DNA from: Pseudarthrobacter chlorophenolicus A6
Lineage (GTDB): Bacteria; Actinomycetota; Actinomycetes; Actinomycetales; Micrococcaceae
Direction of reading: 5' to 3'
NCBI RefSeq assembly: GCF_000022025.1
Contig: NC_011886.1
Span: 868,001 to 932,000 of the forward strand
Length of the DNA: 64,000 nt
The notes beneath the pieces were generated by a model. It did no database searches, was not told the DNA's origin, and saw nothing but the letters and a program-made list of their open reading frames with translations. Numbering within the stretch: position 1 is the first letter of the stretch; each line of letters opens with the position of its first letter. Positions 42,481 to 51,187 of this stretch are shown in pieces. The position numbers and the translations under genes were made by a program.

Positions 42481-42597
42481 CATAGGCGGGAGGGCTGGGG
42501 CGGGCGTTGAGAGCCGGGCTGGCATAGCCGGGGGCTGGCCGGTTGGCGGGGCCCGTGAACCCTGTTGCTCCGGCGCCGTGCACGGTATGTTGCTCGA

Positions 42598-43839
42598 ATG
42601 GACGATACATATCAGGTCATCGTGGTTGGCGGCGGCTTCGCCGGTAAGGCTGCCGCCCAGGAACTGGGCCGCAAGGGCACCCGGGTGCTGCTGATTGATG
42701 CCAACAACTACCACCAGTTCCAACCGCTGCTGTACCAGGTGGCATCATCGCAAATCGGTGTCTCCGCAGTGGCCCGCCCGCTCCGCGCGGTCTTCCGCAA
42801 CATCAAGGGCGTTCGGGTCCTCACGGCAGAAGTTACCGCGGTGGACGCTGCCGCCCGCACTGTCACCACTGCCGACGGCACGCAATTCCAGGCACAGGTC
42901 CTCGTCCTCGCTACCGGCGCCGTCCCAAACTTCTTCAATACCACGGGTGCCGACAAGTTCGCCTACCCGCTTTACTCGGTAGCCGATGCCACGCGCCTGA
43001 GTGCGGCGTTGACGGAAGCCCTCGACGAAGCGGACCGGGGCAACGGCGACAGTCCCGACGTCGTGGTGGTGGGAGGCGGCCCAACCGGGGTGGAGACGGC
43101 CGGCGCCCTCGCCGAAAACGTCAAATACATCGTGCCGAAGTATTTCTCCTCCGAACTTGCCGCCCGCTGCCACGTCCACCTCGTGGACATGGTGCCCAAC
43201 GTGCTCATGGCGTTCTCGGAAAAATCCCAGGCCTACACGCGGGACAGGCTGGTGAAGCTGGGTGTCCAGCTGCACATGGGCCAGAGCGTCACTGAAGTCC
43301 GTCCCGACGGCGTGACGCTGGCGGACGGCACCGTGCTGCCAGCCCCGATCGTTGTCTGGGCCGGCGGGCTGCAGGCAGGGAAGATCATCGCCGAATCAGG
43401 GCTCACGCAGGGGAAGGGCGGGCGCATCGACGTCCTCCCGGACCTGACCGCTCCGGGAGTGGAAGGCGTCTACGTCCTGGGCGACTCTGCCAACATCACG
43501 GACGCCGCAGGGGCCAGGCTCCCGCAACTGGGGTCCGTAGCCCAGCAGTCGGGGAAATGGGCCGCAAAGAACATCCACGCCGACCTCACCGGCGGTACGC
43601 GGCAGCCCTTCCGCTATCTCGACAAGGGGTACATGGCCATGGTGGGCCGGGGCGCCGCAGTGGCGGAGCTGGGCCCCCAGCGCATCCAGCTGCAGGGTCC
43701 ACTGGCGTTCCTGTCCTGGCTGGGCGTCCACCTTGCCCTGCTGCCCGGCGTCCAGCAGAAAGTCCGTGCGCTCTTCTCCTGGGCTGTGGGTTACGTGACG
43801 CACAGCCCGTCCCAGGTGGTGGTGGGACGGCCGGACTAG
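42598..43839 (+). CDS. ndh: Type II NADH dehydrogenase
   Basis: A 413-residue monotopic flavoprotein that passes electrons from NADH to menaquinone without pumping protons. The FAD motif is VIVVGGGFAGKAAAQEL (residues 7-23) followed by NNYHQFQPLLYQVA, typical of NDH-2. The NADH motif is VVVVGGGPTGVETAGALAE (about residue 155). VYVLGDSAN marks the second FAD contact, and the end (FLSWLGVHLALLPGVQQKV) is the amphipathic membrane-binding region. ATG at 42598 is chosen over an in-frame start 33 nt upstream because the FAD strand begins 6 residues later. Confidence 0.93.
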   Translation: MDDTYQVIVVGGGFAGKAAAQELGRKGTRVLLIDANNYHQFQPLLYQVASSQIGVSAVARPLRAVFRNIKGVRVLTAEVTAVDAAARTVTTADGTQFQAQVLVLATGAVPNFFNTTGADKFAYPLYSVADATRLSAALTEALDEADRGNGDSPDVVVVGGGPTGVETAGALAENVKYIVPKYFSSELAARCHVHLVDMVPNVLMAFSEKSQAYTRDRLVKLGVQLHMGQSVTEVRPDGVTLADGTVLPAPIVVWAGGLQAGKIIAESGLTQGKGGRIDVLPDLTAPGVEGVYVLGDSANITDAAGARLPQLGSVAQQSGKWAAKNIHADLTGGTRQPFRYLDKGYMAMVGRGAAVAELGPQRIQLQGPLAFLSWLGVHLALLPGVQQKVRALFSWAVGYVTHSPSQVVVGRPD

Positions 43840-43889
43840 GTCCGCAGAGCTGCTGACCGGGCCAATCGTGGACCAGGGCGACGGGGTGG

Positions 43890-43948
43890 GAGCCGGCGGC
43901 GGCTGGAGGAGGCACCGCACTCGCGGACGGTGCCATCGCCGCCGACTC
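43890..43948 (+). repeat. Structured hairpin repeat, copy 1
   Basis: Outer arms 43890-43901 and 43937-43948 form 12 bp with one C-A mismatch. A 9/2-nt asymmetric internal loop (GCTGGAGGA opposite AT) leads to an inner 7-bp stem GGCACCG/CGGTGCC with a 10-nt loop. Same architecture as copy 2 at 44054-44111; the shared sequence continues on the 3' side as CATCACGCTA. Confidence 0.75.
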
Positions 43949-44053
43949 CACGCATCACGCTAGGTCCGCGACCTGAGCGAAAGCCGGGTGGAGACTTCAC
44001 CTTTCCGCAAAGCTCCGGGCACGTTGGGCGCAGAGGGTTTCGGAAGATGGTGC

Positions 44054-44111
44054 GGGCCGGCGGCGGCTGGGGGAGGTGCTGGTCTCCATCAAGCACCATC
44101 GCCGCCGGCTC
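44054..44111 (+). repeat. Structured hairpin repeat, copy 2
   Basis: Outer arms 44054-44065 and 44100-44111 pair over 12 bp, including a G-T. The internal loop GCTGGGGGA opposite AT has the same size as in copy 1, and the inner stem GGTGCT/AGCACC has an 11-nt loop. Three of the six inner pairs differ from copy 1 by changes on both sides that keep pairing. Confidence 0.75.
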
Positions 44112-44232
44112 CGGTCACCACGCTATGGCCTCAGCAGCCGCGGCGCCTGAGTAACCGGTACGTGTTTCCGCAGACCCCGCTACGTGGGCTGGCCTCCGGG
44201 CTCCAACCCTGCCGGAGGACAGGCTGGAGCGC

Positions 44233-44799
44233 ATGAAGTTGGGGGAGCAGCGTGATGGCTCAGTGAAGAACTGCGTACAACAGCATCCGTATCTGGCTCT
44301 TGTGGCTGGCTACGTCGTCATCTTCTTCATCGCCGGTGCCATCCGGCTGGCCTTTGTGCCCGGGGACCTGGCCGATGCCGCCGTCCACACCATCATGAAC
44401 ACGCTGGTGTACTGGCTTCTGGCCCTGTTCCAGCTACGCAACCTGAGGAAAACCAATGCACGCCTCAAAGATCGTGGCCAGCTCAGGGCGTATATCCGTT
44501 ACCCGGAGGCCCGCCCCGGTTCGCTCAGCGGGATTTGGAACCAGGGGATTGTGACGCCCGCTGCCGGATCGCTTCAATTTCAGCCAGCGGTCTACGACAA
44601 CCTCGAAGCGTCAGGGCGCGCCACAACACTTAAGGTTGAAAGAGTGCTGCCGCAGCGGTGGAAGGTCACCGGCAGGAACCGTAAATACATCGGATCGTTT
44701 GGGATGTACGCAGTGACCGTCCTGACAGATCACGGCAAAGTGGAGCTGGCAGCGAGCCCCGAGTCCCTGGACCGGCTCGCCGAGGCCCTTGCGGGCTGA
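44233..44799 (+). CDS. Membrane-anchored protein of unknown function
   Basis: A 188-residue protein with two membrane helices (about residues 22-42, LALVAGYVVIFFIAGAIRLAF, and 52-70), then a 115-residue soluble domain. The domain pattern (GSLSGIWNQGIVTPAAGSLQF, then WKVTGRNRKYIGSFGMYAVTVLTDHGKVELAA) looks like a beta-rich PH/DUF2550-like fold and ends in a helix LDRLAEALAG. The resemblance is weak. It stands alone after the hairpin-repeat region. Confidence 0.68.
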   Translation: MKLGEQRDGSVKNCVQQHPYLALVAGYVVIFFIAGAIRLAFVPGDLADAAVHTIMNTLVYWLLALFQLRNLRKTNARLKDRGQLRAYIRYPEARPGSLSGIWNQGIVTPAAGSLQFQPAVYDNLEASGRATTLKVERVLPQRWKVTGRNRKYIGSFGMYAVTVLTDHGKVELAASPESLDRLAEALAG

Positions 44800-44888
44800 A
44801 GAACGCCGGATCTGAGCAGGGCGGGAGCAGGCACCGATCACACGGCGGAGAGGCGGACGGCAGCATCCTGTAGATGGGCTTAACCAGC

Positions 44889-44932
44889 GAAAAACCCCCC
44901 AAAGCCCTCCAACGAGGGGCAATAGGGGGTTT
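44889..44932 (-). terminator. Intrinsic terminator of tRNA-Thr
   Basis: AAACCCCC pairs with GGGGGTTT, with an inner GCCC(T)C/GAGGGC stem; on the minus strand TTTTTC follows. It starts 7 nt after the tRNA. Confidence 0.88.
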
Positions 44933-44938
44933 ATCCCG

Positions 44939-45011
44939 AGCTTCCTATCAGAATCGAACTGATGACCTTTTCATTACGAGTGAAACGCTCTACCGACTGA
45001 GCTAAGGAAGC
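44939..45011 (-). tRNA. tRNA-Thr (anticodon CGT)
   Basis: A 73-nt cloverleaf: acceptor GCTTCCT/AGGAAGC, D-arm GCTC/GAGC, anticodon stem TTTCA/TGAAA with loop CTCGTAA, T-arm ATCAG TTCGATT CTGAT, discriminator T. CCA is not encoded. Confidence 0.97.
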
Positions 45012-45117
45012 ACCGCACGAAATTTCCGGAAGAATCCGGGCGGTTCATGCAAGAGTCAACTGTAATGGAGTCTCCGCGCCCGGGTCAAAATGGCGGGCGC
45101 TGCCGCGGGTGAGGCTT

Positions 45118-46683
45118 TCAGCACACCGTGTTGTCGGCCGGAACCTGACCGCTGACCAGGTAGCTGTCCACCTTATCCTCGAGGCAGCTGTTGGCGCGGC
45201 CATAGGCTGTGTGGCCCTCGCCTTTCCACGTCAGGAGCGAGGAGTTGCCGAGCTGTTTCCGCAGCGACGATGCCCATTCCACAGGGGTGGCGGGATCGCC
45301 CGTGGTGCCGATGACCACGATCGGCGACTCACCCGTGTACTGGACGGGTGCAGGTGTGCGCACGTTCTTGTACGGCCAGTCGGCGCAGTTGATGCCGCCG
45401 TAGGCGAAGAAGTAGCCCAGCGTGGGGGACTGCTGCATCAGCCGTTGCTGCTCCGCCCGCATGGAGGCGGGATCGGAGTCCATGGGGTAGTCCAGGCAGT
45501 TGATGGCGTTGAAGGCGAACGTCGAATTCGAGGTGTAGTTTCCGTTGGCGGAACGGTCGGCGCCGAGGTCGGACAGGCGAAGCATCAGGCTCACGTCCCC
45601 GGTCATCGCCGCATCCAGGGCCTGGGTCAGGGCGGGCCAGCTCTGGTCGTTGTACAGCGGTGTGATAAGGCCGCTGACGAACATGTTGGCGTTGACCACC
45701 CGGCCGTCCTTGGCGGTGCTGGGTTGCTGCTCCACGGCGCTGATCAGGTCGCGGATCTGCTGGACGCCGCCGTCCACTCCGCCGGTGAGTGGGCATTCCT
45801 TCTGCTGCTGGCAGCTGGCAACGTAGGTGCGCACAGCCTTTTCGAAGGCCACTGCCTGGCCGCTGGTCAATTCCTCATTGCTGATGGAGGGATCCAGCGC
45901 ACCATCGAGCACCATGCGGCCCACGTTGTTCGGGAACAGCTGCGCGTAGGTCGAACCGAGGAACGTCCCGTAGGAGTAGCCCAGGTAGTTCAGCTTTGCG
46001 TCGTTGACCACGGCCCTGAGGACGTCCAGGTCCCTGGCTGCGCTCTGGGTATCGATATGGGCCATTGACGGGCCGGTCTGCTCAGAGCATTGCTCGGCGA
46101 TGGCCTTGTTGTCCGCCCTGGCAGCCGCGAGGCCGGCGTCGGTCTCCAGGTCGTAGATCTTGGCCCTCGCCTCATCACGTTCCGCGTCCGTCATGCAGGT
46201 CACCGGAGCGGAGCGCTTAACGCCGCGGGGATCGAAGCCCACCAGGTCGTAGGTGTCGCGGACGGGCTGCGAGAAATGGGTGGCTGCAGCGTCCTTCACG
46301 AAGTCATAGCCGGAGGCGCCCGGCCCGCCCGGGTTGACCAGCAGGCTTCCGGTTTTCTTGCCAGTGCTGGAAGCCCGCAGCGCGGCAAGCTGGATGGTTT
46401 CGCCGTCGGGTGCCGCATAGTCCATGGGCACCGTGACCTTGGCGCACTGGAACTGGCCCTCGCATGGCTCCCACACGATTTCCTGCGAGTAGAACTTCTC
46501 AAGCCCAGCGGGCGCGGACGCCACGATGGAGGGATCTGCCTTGGCTGTGGCTGTTTCCTGCTGGCGGTCGCCACCGTTGATGAGGCTGCAGGATGCCAGT
46601 ACCAGGGCAAGGGCCATGGCTCCGGCGGCACGGGCCGCGAACACCAGGGGTCGGCGGCGTTCGGGCAGGGGGCGGGCAGTCAT
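45118..46683 (-). CDS. Secreted alpha/beta hydrolase lipoprotein, TAP/SlpD-like peptidase
   Basis: A 521-residue exported hydrolase related to Streptomyces tripeptidyl aminopeptidases. The signal peptide ends in a lipobox LASC (about residue 32), so it is probably lipid-anchored. The alpha/beta hydrolase core has an oxyanion strand LLVNPGGPGASGYDF, nucleophile GYSYGTFLG (Ser about 227), acid in IGTTGDPATPVEWA and His in GEGHTAYG. The TAP C-terminal domain is present. Its start overlaps the stop of holB by 4 nt, so it is the last gene of tmk-holB-hydrolase. Confidence 0.92.
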   Translation of the reverse strand: MTARPLPERRRPLVFAARAAGAMALALVLASCSLINGGDRQQETATAKADPSIVASAPAGLEKFYSQEIVWEPCEGQFQCAKVTVPMDYAAPDGETIQLAALRASSTGKKTGSLLVNPGGPGASGYDFVKDAAATHFSQPVRDTYDLVGFDPRGVKRSAPVTCMTDAERDEARAKIYDLETDAGLAAARADNKAIAEQCSEQTGPSMAHIDTQSAARDLDVLRAVVNDAKLNYLGYSYGTFLGSTYAQLFPNNVGRMVLDGALDPSISNEELTSGQAVAFEKAVRTYVASCQQQKECPLTGGVDGGVQQIRDLISAVEQQPSTAKDGRVVNANMFVSGLITPLYNDQSWPALTQALDAAMTGDVSLMLRLSDLGADRSANGNYTSNSTFAFNAINCLDYPMDSDPASMRAEQQRLMQQSPTLGYFFAYGGINCADWPYKNVRTPAPVQYTGESPIVVIGTTGDPATPVEWASSLRKQLGNSSLLTWKGEGHTAYGRANSCLEDKVDSYLVSGQVPADNTVC

Positions 46684-47843
46684 CGGGTCTCCTTGGAAGG
46701 CTGGATCAGGCTGGCTGCCATGGACTCAATGGCCAACAGCGGGGCAACGTTCGTGGTGGTGATGCGTTCGCGGGCTTTGTTGATGGCGTCCATCCGGGCG
46801 AGCGTGACTTCCGGAGTGGAACGGGAGGCGAATTCCTCCAGTTCACCCCTGAGCTCAGCGTTTACCAGCTCTACAGCATTCCCCATCTGGATGATCAGGA
46901 CGTCCCTGTAGAAGGACATCAGGTCAGTGAGGGTTCGGTCCAGGGAGTCGGTGATGGAACGCTTGGCCCGCCGCTTCTGGTCGTCCTCCAGCTGCTTGAC
47001 CTGCGCCCGCATGGCAGGCGGAAGGGTGCCGGATTCAGGGGCGCCCAGGGTGGCGAGCAGGGCGGCTTTCTCGGCGGCGTCGCGTTCTTCGTTGGAGCTG
47101 TTTGCCTCGGCGGTGGCGATTTTCACGAGCTTGTCCGCCATCATGACAGCCGCGGTGATTCCCCGCAGGCCCAGCGGAAACCTGACGGTTTCCAGCCGGC
47201 GTTCGCGCGCAGCAGGGTCCCGCGCCAGCCGGCGGGCGATGCCCACATGGCTTTGGGCTGCCCGGGCTGCCCGTTCAGCCACTGCGGGGTCGACGCCGTC
47301 GCGCTTCACCAGGAGTTCCGCGACGTCGGCCGCGGGCGGCAGCCGCAGCGCCACGCTGCGGCAGCGCGACCGGATGGTGACCAGCACGTCGGCAGGCGAG
47401 GGGGCGCACAGCATCCATACTGTCCGGGGCGTCGGTTCCTCGATGGCCTTAAGCAGGACGTTGGTGGTCCGCTCGGCCATCCGGTCCGCGTCCTCAACCA
47501 CGATGATCCGCCAACGGCCGGCGGATGGCCTGTTGCCGGCCGTGGCCACCAGGTCACGGGCTTCGTCGATGGTGATGGTGACCTTTTCGGTCCGGACAAA
47601 CGTCACGTCCGAATGCGTTTCACCCAGGATGGTCAGGCAGGCGTGGCACTGCCCGCAGCCGCGCAGGTTCACGTCTTCCTGGTCGCAGTTCAGTGCGGCA
47701 GCGAAAGCCTTGGCGGCGTTGGAGCGCCCCGATCCCGGCGGGCCGGTGAACAGCCACGCGTGCGTCAGGCCTTCGCCGCTGGAAGCCTGGCGCAATTGGT
47801 CGACGACGGCGGGCTGGCCCTGGAGGTCATCCCACACGGTCAT
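46680..47843 (-). CDS. holB: DNA polymerase III subunit delta'
   Basis: A 387-residue clamp-loader subunit. The AAA+ core has FTGPPGSGRSNAAKAF, with Arg at the usual P-loop Lys position as in other delta' subunits that do not hydrolyse ATP. A zinc module follows (LNC, then CGQCHAC, about residues 53-69), then VVEDADRM (Walker B position) and the SRC motif IRSRCRSVAL. It starts 4 nt inside the end of tmk, the standard actinobacterial pairing. Confidence 0.94.
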   Translation of the reverse strand: MTVWDDLQGQPAVVDQLRQASSGEGLTHAWLFTGPPGSGRSNAAKAFAAALNCDQEDVNLRGCGQCHACLTILGETHSDVTFVRTEKVTITIDEARDLVATAGNRPSAGRWRIIVVEDADRMAERTTNVLLKAIEEPTPRTVWMLCAPSPADVLVTIRSRCRSVALRLPPAADVAELLVKRDGVDPAVAERAARAAQSHVGIARRLARDPAARERRLETVRFPLGLRGITAAVMMADKLVKIATAEANSSNEERDAAEKAALLATLGAPESGTLPPAMRAQVKQLEDDQKRRAKRSITDSLDRTLTDLMSFYRDVLIIQMGNAVELVNAELRGELEEFASRSTPEVTLARMDAINKARERITTTNVAPLLAIESMAASLIQPSKETR

Positions 47844-48538
47844 GGGGTGCCGCCGCCGTGCGCGCCGGCAGCGGGCGCGGCACCTGCCGGTTCGTTTGCG
47901 GGTGATTCCAGCAGGCCGAACACGCGGTCGAGGATCATCGCGGCAAGGTCGTTGACCGGAAGCCGGGCAGGCAGCACCAGGTACGACGCCGGCCGGGCTG
48001 CGGCCAGGTCAAGGAAGGCCTCCCGGATCCGGGCATGGAACTCGTCAGCTTCGGATTCCAGACGGTCTTCCGTTGCGTCCCCCGCTGTGCGCCGGGTCCT
48101 GCCGACTTCCGGCTCCACATCGAGCAGGACGGTGAGGTGGGGCTGAAGACCGGAAGTGGCCCATTCGTTCAGTGAGCGGACCGCGTCCATGCCGAGGTCC
48201 CTGCCCGCTCCCTGGTAGGCGACGGAGGAGTCGATGTACCGGTCCGTCAGCACAATGTCGCCGCGTTCCAGTGCCGGGCGGATCACCTGGCCGGCGTGGG
48301 CTGCCCGGGATGCAGCGAAGATCAGCGCTTCCGTGTGGGCGTCGATGTGGCCGTGGCCATGGTCCAGGACCAGGGACCGGAGCTTCTCGCCGATGGGAGT
48401 GCCGCCCGGTTCACGGGTGCGGAGAACGGTCAGGCCGCGGCTTTCGAGTGCTTCGGCGAGCCTCGCCGCCTGGGTGGACTTACCGGCGCCGTCGCCGCCT
48501 TCGAACGCGATGAAAAGTCCGGCACTGTGTTTGTTCAC
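47840..48538 (-). CDS. tmk: Thymidylate kinase
   Basis: A 232-residue kinase that makes dTDP from dTMP. P-loop FEGGDGAGKSTQAARLAEAL (residues 13-32), DR(Y/X) motif LTDRYIDSSVAYQGAGR with TMP-binding residues, and LID region RTRRTAGDATEDRLE, then a Pro/Ala-rich tail of about 20 residues. The Arg-rich LID versus P-loop pattern places it with type II-like TMPKs. First gene of the tmk-holB operon. Confidence 0.96.
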   Translation of the reverse strand: MNKHSAGLFIAFEGGDGAGKSTQAARLAEALESRGLTVLRTREPGGTPIGEKLRSLVLDHGHGHIDAHTEALIFAASRAAHAGQVIRPALERGDIVLTDRYIDSSVAYQGAGRDLGMDAVRSLNEWATSGLQPHLTVLLDVEPEVGRTRRTAGDATEDRLESEADEFHARIREAFLDLAAARPASYLVLPARLPVNDLAAMILDRVFGLLESPANEPAGAAPAAGAHGGGTP

Positions 48539-48665
48539 TGTTCAAGCCTACCGATCGGCCGGGACAATCACGGTCCCGGCTTGGGGCTTTGTGGACAGTT
48601 TCACGGCGCCCGATGCTTCGCCGGGGCTTTTACGGCGGTCCGCGGACGAACAGTACGCTGTCCCC

Positions 48666-49856
48666 ATGAGTCTTTCCGAACAGCAGGCCGCCGGCCTGTC
48701 CGCCGAAACCATGGTAGTGGCCGCGGGCCGCCCGCCGCGGGAACGGGACCAGCCGGTGAACCCGCCCCTGGTCCTGTCCTCCACGTACTACGGCACAGGC
48801 CCGCTCGGCCCCGGAGACCGTGGTTACGGCCGGTACTCCAACCCCACGTGGGACCCGTTCGAAGAGGCCCTCGGCCAGCTGGAAGGAGCGGACCTGCAGG
48901 GCCTGCTCTACGCCTCCGGGCTTGCTGCCGTCAGTTCTGCGTTGTCGCTGATCCCCTCCGGCGGAGTGCTGGTGATGCCGAACCACAGCTACTCCGGAAC
49001 CCTTGTCATGGCCGCGGAGCTGGCCCAGAAAGGGTTCATTGAGCTGCGAACGGTGGACATCGCCGATACCGGGGCCGTCAAAGCGGCCATCGCCCCGGGC
49101 GGGCCGGACGCCAGGGCCGCCGCCATGCTGTGGCTGGAAAGCCCTACCAACCCCATGCTGGGAATCGCCGACATTCCTGCGCTGACGGAAGCCGCGCACG
49201 CGTCGGGCGCCATCGTGGTCACGGACAATACCTTCTCGACGCCGCTGGTGCAGCAGCCCCTGGCCCTGGGCTCCGACGTCGTACTCCACTCGGTGACCAA
49301 GTACCTGGCGGGCCACTCGGACGTCGTCCTGGGTGCCCTGGTGACCTCCAACGCGGACATCCGCTCCGCCCTCCTGCACCACCGGACCATCCACGGAGCG
49401 ATCGCCGGGCCCTTTGAGGCCTGGCTTGCGCTGCGCGGCCTGCGCACCCTGGCGCTGCGCGTTGAAAAGTCCCAGGAGTCTGCCAAGGTCCTGGCGGAAC
49501 GGCTGGGCACCCACCCGGGGGTCGAATCGATCCGGTTCCCGGGCCTCCGCACCGATCCCGGGCACGAAAGGGCCGCGGCGCAGATGAAGGGCTTTGGCTC
49601 CATCATCTGCATCCAGGTGGCGCCCGCCGGCGGACTGGACGGCGCAGCAGCGGCCGACAAGGTCGTTGAAGCCGTCAACCTCTGGCTGCCGGCCACATCG
49701 CTGGGCGGCGTGGAATCGCTGATCGAACGCAGGCGGCGGCACACCGCGGAGCCGGCCACGGTGCCGGAGAACCTGGTCCGCCTCAGCACCGGCATTGAGA
49801 ACGTGGAAGACCTCTGGGCAGACCTGGAGCAGGCGCTGGACACTCTGGGCGGCTAG
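48666..49856 (+). CDS. metB: Trans-sulfuration enzyme, probable cystathionine gamma-synthase
   Basis: A 396-residue PLP enzyme of the Cys/Met metabolism family. The PLP lysine is in HSVTKYLAGHSDVVLGA (about residue 208). The phosphate-binding segment is YASGLAAVSSAL, the Asp that contacts the pyridine nitrogen is in VVTDNTFSTPL, and SLGGVESLIERR is the C-terminal substrate loop. Family members make cystathionine or act as gamma-lyases; the choice of synthase is from overall similarity and is not certain. DUF2516 follows 9 nt after the stop. Confidence 0.85.
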   Translation: MSLSEQQAAGLSAETMVVAAGRPPRERDQPVNPPLVLSSTYYGTGPLGPGDRGYGRYSNPTWDPFEEALGQLEGADLQGLLYASGLAAVSSALSLIPSGGVLVMPNHSYSGTLVMAAELAQKGFIELRTVDIADTGAVKAAIAPGGPDARAAAMLWLESPTNPMLGIADIPALTEAAHASGAIVVTDNTFSTPLVQQPLALGSDVVLHSVTKYLAGHSDVVLGALVTSNADIRSALLHHRTIHGAIAGPFEAWLALRGLRTLALRVEKSQESAKVLAERLGTHPGVESIRFPGLRTDPGHERAAAQMKGFGSIICIQVAPAGGLDGAAAADKVVEAVNLWLPATSLGGVESLIERRRRHTAEPATVPENLVRLSTGIENVEDLWADLEQALDTLGG

Positions 49857-49865
49857 GCTGGGCTT

Positions 49866-50216
49866 GTGGACGGTGAACTGATTATTCGGCCTGTGGAACA
49901 GGCAGTGTTCTTTATCCTTGCCCTCGTTGCCCTGGGGCTGGAGTTGTGGGCCCTGGCAGACTGCGCCCGCCACAAGGCCAACGCCTTCGAGGCGACCGGC
50001 AAGCGGACCAAGGGCTTCTGGCTCGCCCTGACCGGCGGCGCCACGCTGGTGGGTGTCATTTCCCTGTTCGCCAGCGGCGGTATCTTCGGCACACTGGGGC
50101 TGTTCGGCCTCGCCGCCGTGGTTGCCGCATCGGTGTACCTGGCCGATGTCCGCCCGGCGGTCAAGGATGCAGGCCGGGGTGGCAGCCGCAACATGGGGCC
50201 CTACGGCCCCTGGTAA
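49866..50216 (+). CDS. DUF2516 family membrane protein
   Basis: A 116-residue protein with three hydrophobic helices (about residues 12-32, 48-68, 72-92) and a Gly/Tyr-rich end (RGGSRNMGPYGPW). The pattern VEQAVFFILALVALGLELWALADCARHKANAFEATGKRTKGFW matches the actinobacterial DUF2516 family, of unknown function. GTG start 9 nt after metB, hence likely co-transcribed. Confidence 0.88.
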   Translation: MDGELIIRPVEQAVFFILALVALGLELWALADCARHKANAFEATGKRTKGFWLALTGGATLVGVISLFASGGIFGTLGLFGLAAVVAASVYLADVRPAVKDAGRGGSRNMGPYGPW

Positions 50217-50222
50217 CTCCGG

Positions 50223-51059
50223 TCAGGACCGGGGTGCCACCGCTTCCCAGTCCACCGTCAGTTCGCCCAGCCGCCACCGGGCAGGTCCGTCCTGGACCGG
50301 CCACCCGGCGTCGCGTAACGCCCTGCACATGCCCTGCCAGCGCTGCCGGTTTCCAAAGGATGCCAGCGGGGCGCACTCCAGCCACGCCTTGTCCATGGCC
50401 TGCATCAGGGAATGGATGGGTTCGCCGGGGACATTGCGGTGAATCAAGGCTTTGGGAAGGCGTTCGGCAACGTCGGAGGGCAGGTCAAAACTGCCGAACC
50501 GGACCGACATGCTCAGCGACAGTGGGCGCTCCGCGTCCAGGGCCACCCACGTCACGCGGCGTCCGATCTCGTCGCAGGTGCCGTCAATGAAAAGCCCGTC
50601 AGAGGCCAGCCTGCCCTGCACCAGCCGCCAGATCCCGGCAACGTCGGCCTCCTCGTACTGCCGGAGCACGTTAAAGGCCCGGACCAGGACGGGGCGGCCG
50701 GGAACGGGAAGCTCAAACCCACCCACATGGAAGCTAAGGCCGGCCCGCTGCAGGGGGAGGGCAGCGCGCACCCGCTCCGGCTCGATTTCAATCCCGCAGA
50801 CCCGGACGTCCGGGCGGACCGCGGCGAGCCGCTCAAAGAGTTCGACGGCGGTGGCCGGCGTCGCGCCGTAGCCCAGGTCCACCACCAGGGGGTCGGCGGC
50901 CCGCCGAAGCCGCCAGGCCTGGGGACCTGCCAACCAGCGGTCCACCCGGCGCATCCGGTTCGGGTTGGTGGTCCCGCGGGTAATGTTTCCCACCGGCCTG
51001 CCGGACAATTTCCTGCCGGTGATTCCGGGGCCACTCACCCGTTCAGCCTTTTGCACCAC
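50223..51059 (-). CDS. Class I SAM-dependent methyltransferase-like protein
   Basis: A 278-residue protein. Motif I is ADPLVVDLGYGATPATAVELF (about residues 56-76) and motif II VRVCGIEIEPERVRAA (about 87), giving the Rossmann core that binds S-adenosylmethionine. The N-terminal NITRGTTNPNRMRRVDRWL is an element seen in an actinobacterial group without assigned substrate. Two adjacent GTG codons (51059, 51056) are possible starts. It lies tail to tail with the DUF2516 gene, 6 nt apart, and divergent from gpmA. Confidence 0.82.
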   Translation of the reverse strand: MVQKAERVSGPGITGRKLSGRPVGNITRGTTNPNRMRRVDRWLAGPQAWRLRRAADPLVVDLGYGATPATAVELFERLAAVRPDVRVCGIEIEPERVRAALPLQRAGLSFHVGGFELPVPGRPVLVRAFNVLRQYEEADVAGIWRLVQGRLASDGLFIDGTCDEIGRRVTWVALDAERPLSLSMSVRFGSFDLPSDVAERLPKALIHRNVPGEPIHSLMQAMDKAWLECAPLASFGNRQRWQGMCRALRDAGWPVQDGPARWRLGELTVDWEAVAPRS

Positions 51060-51187
51060 CGCCCCACTGTATCCCCGTCGCCGCGGCTGAGGCGCCCACC
51101 GGCATGCAGGCCGATGTGTGACAGGTTCCGTCCCTGGTCCCTGTAACGCTGGGCGGGCGGCAACACCGCTCGGCTAGGATGAAAATC

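Noticed and set aside
43930..44154. Possible small protein in the gap after ndh.
   Set aside because: Its codons coincide with the hairpin repeats, it has no ribosome site and no protein-like composition.
48539..48665. SAM riboswitch upstream of metB.
   Set aside because: The 127-nt gap shows neither the conserved core of a SAM riboswitch nor a terminator/antiterminator pair.
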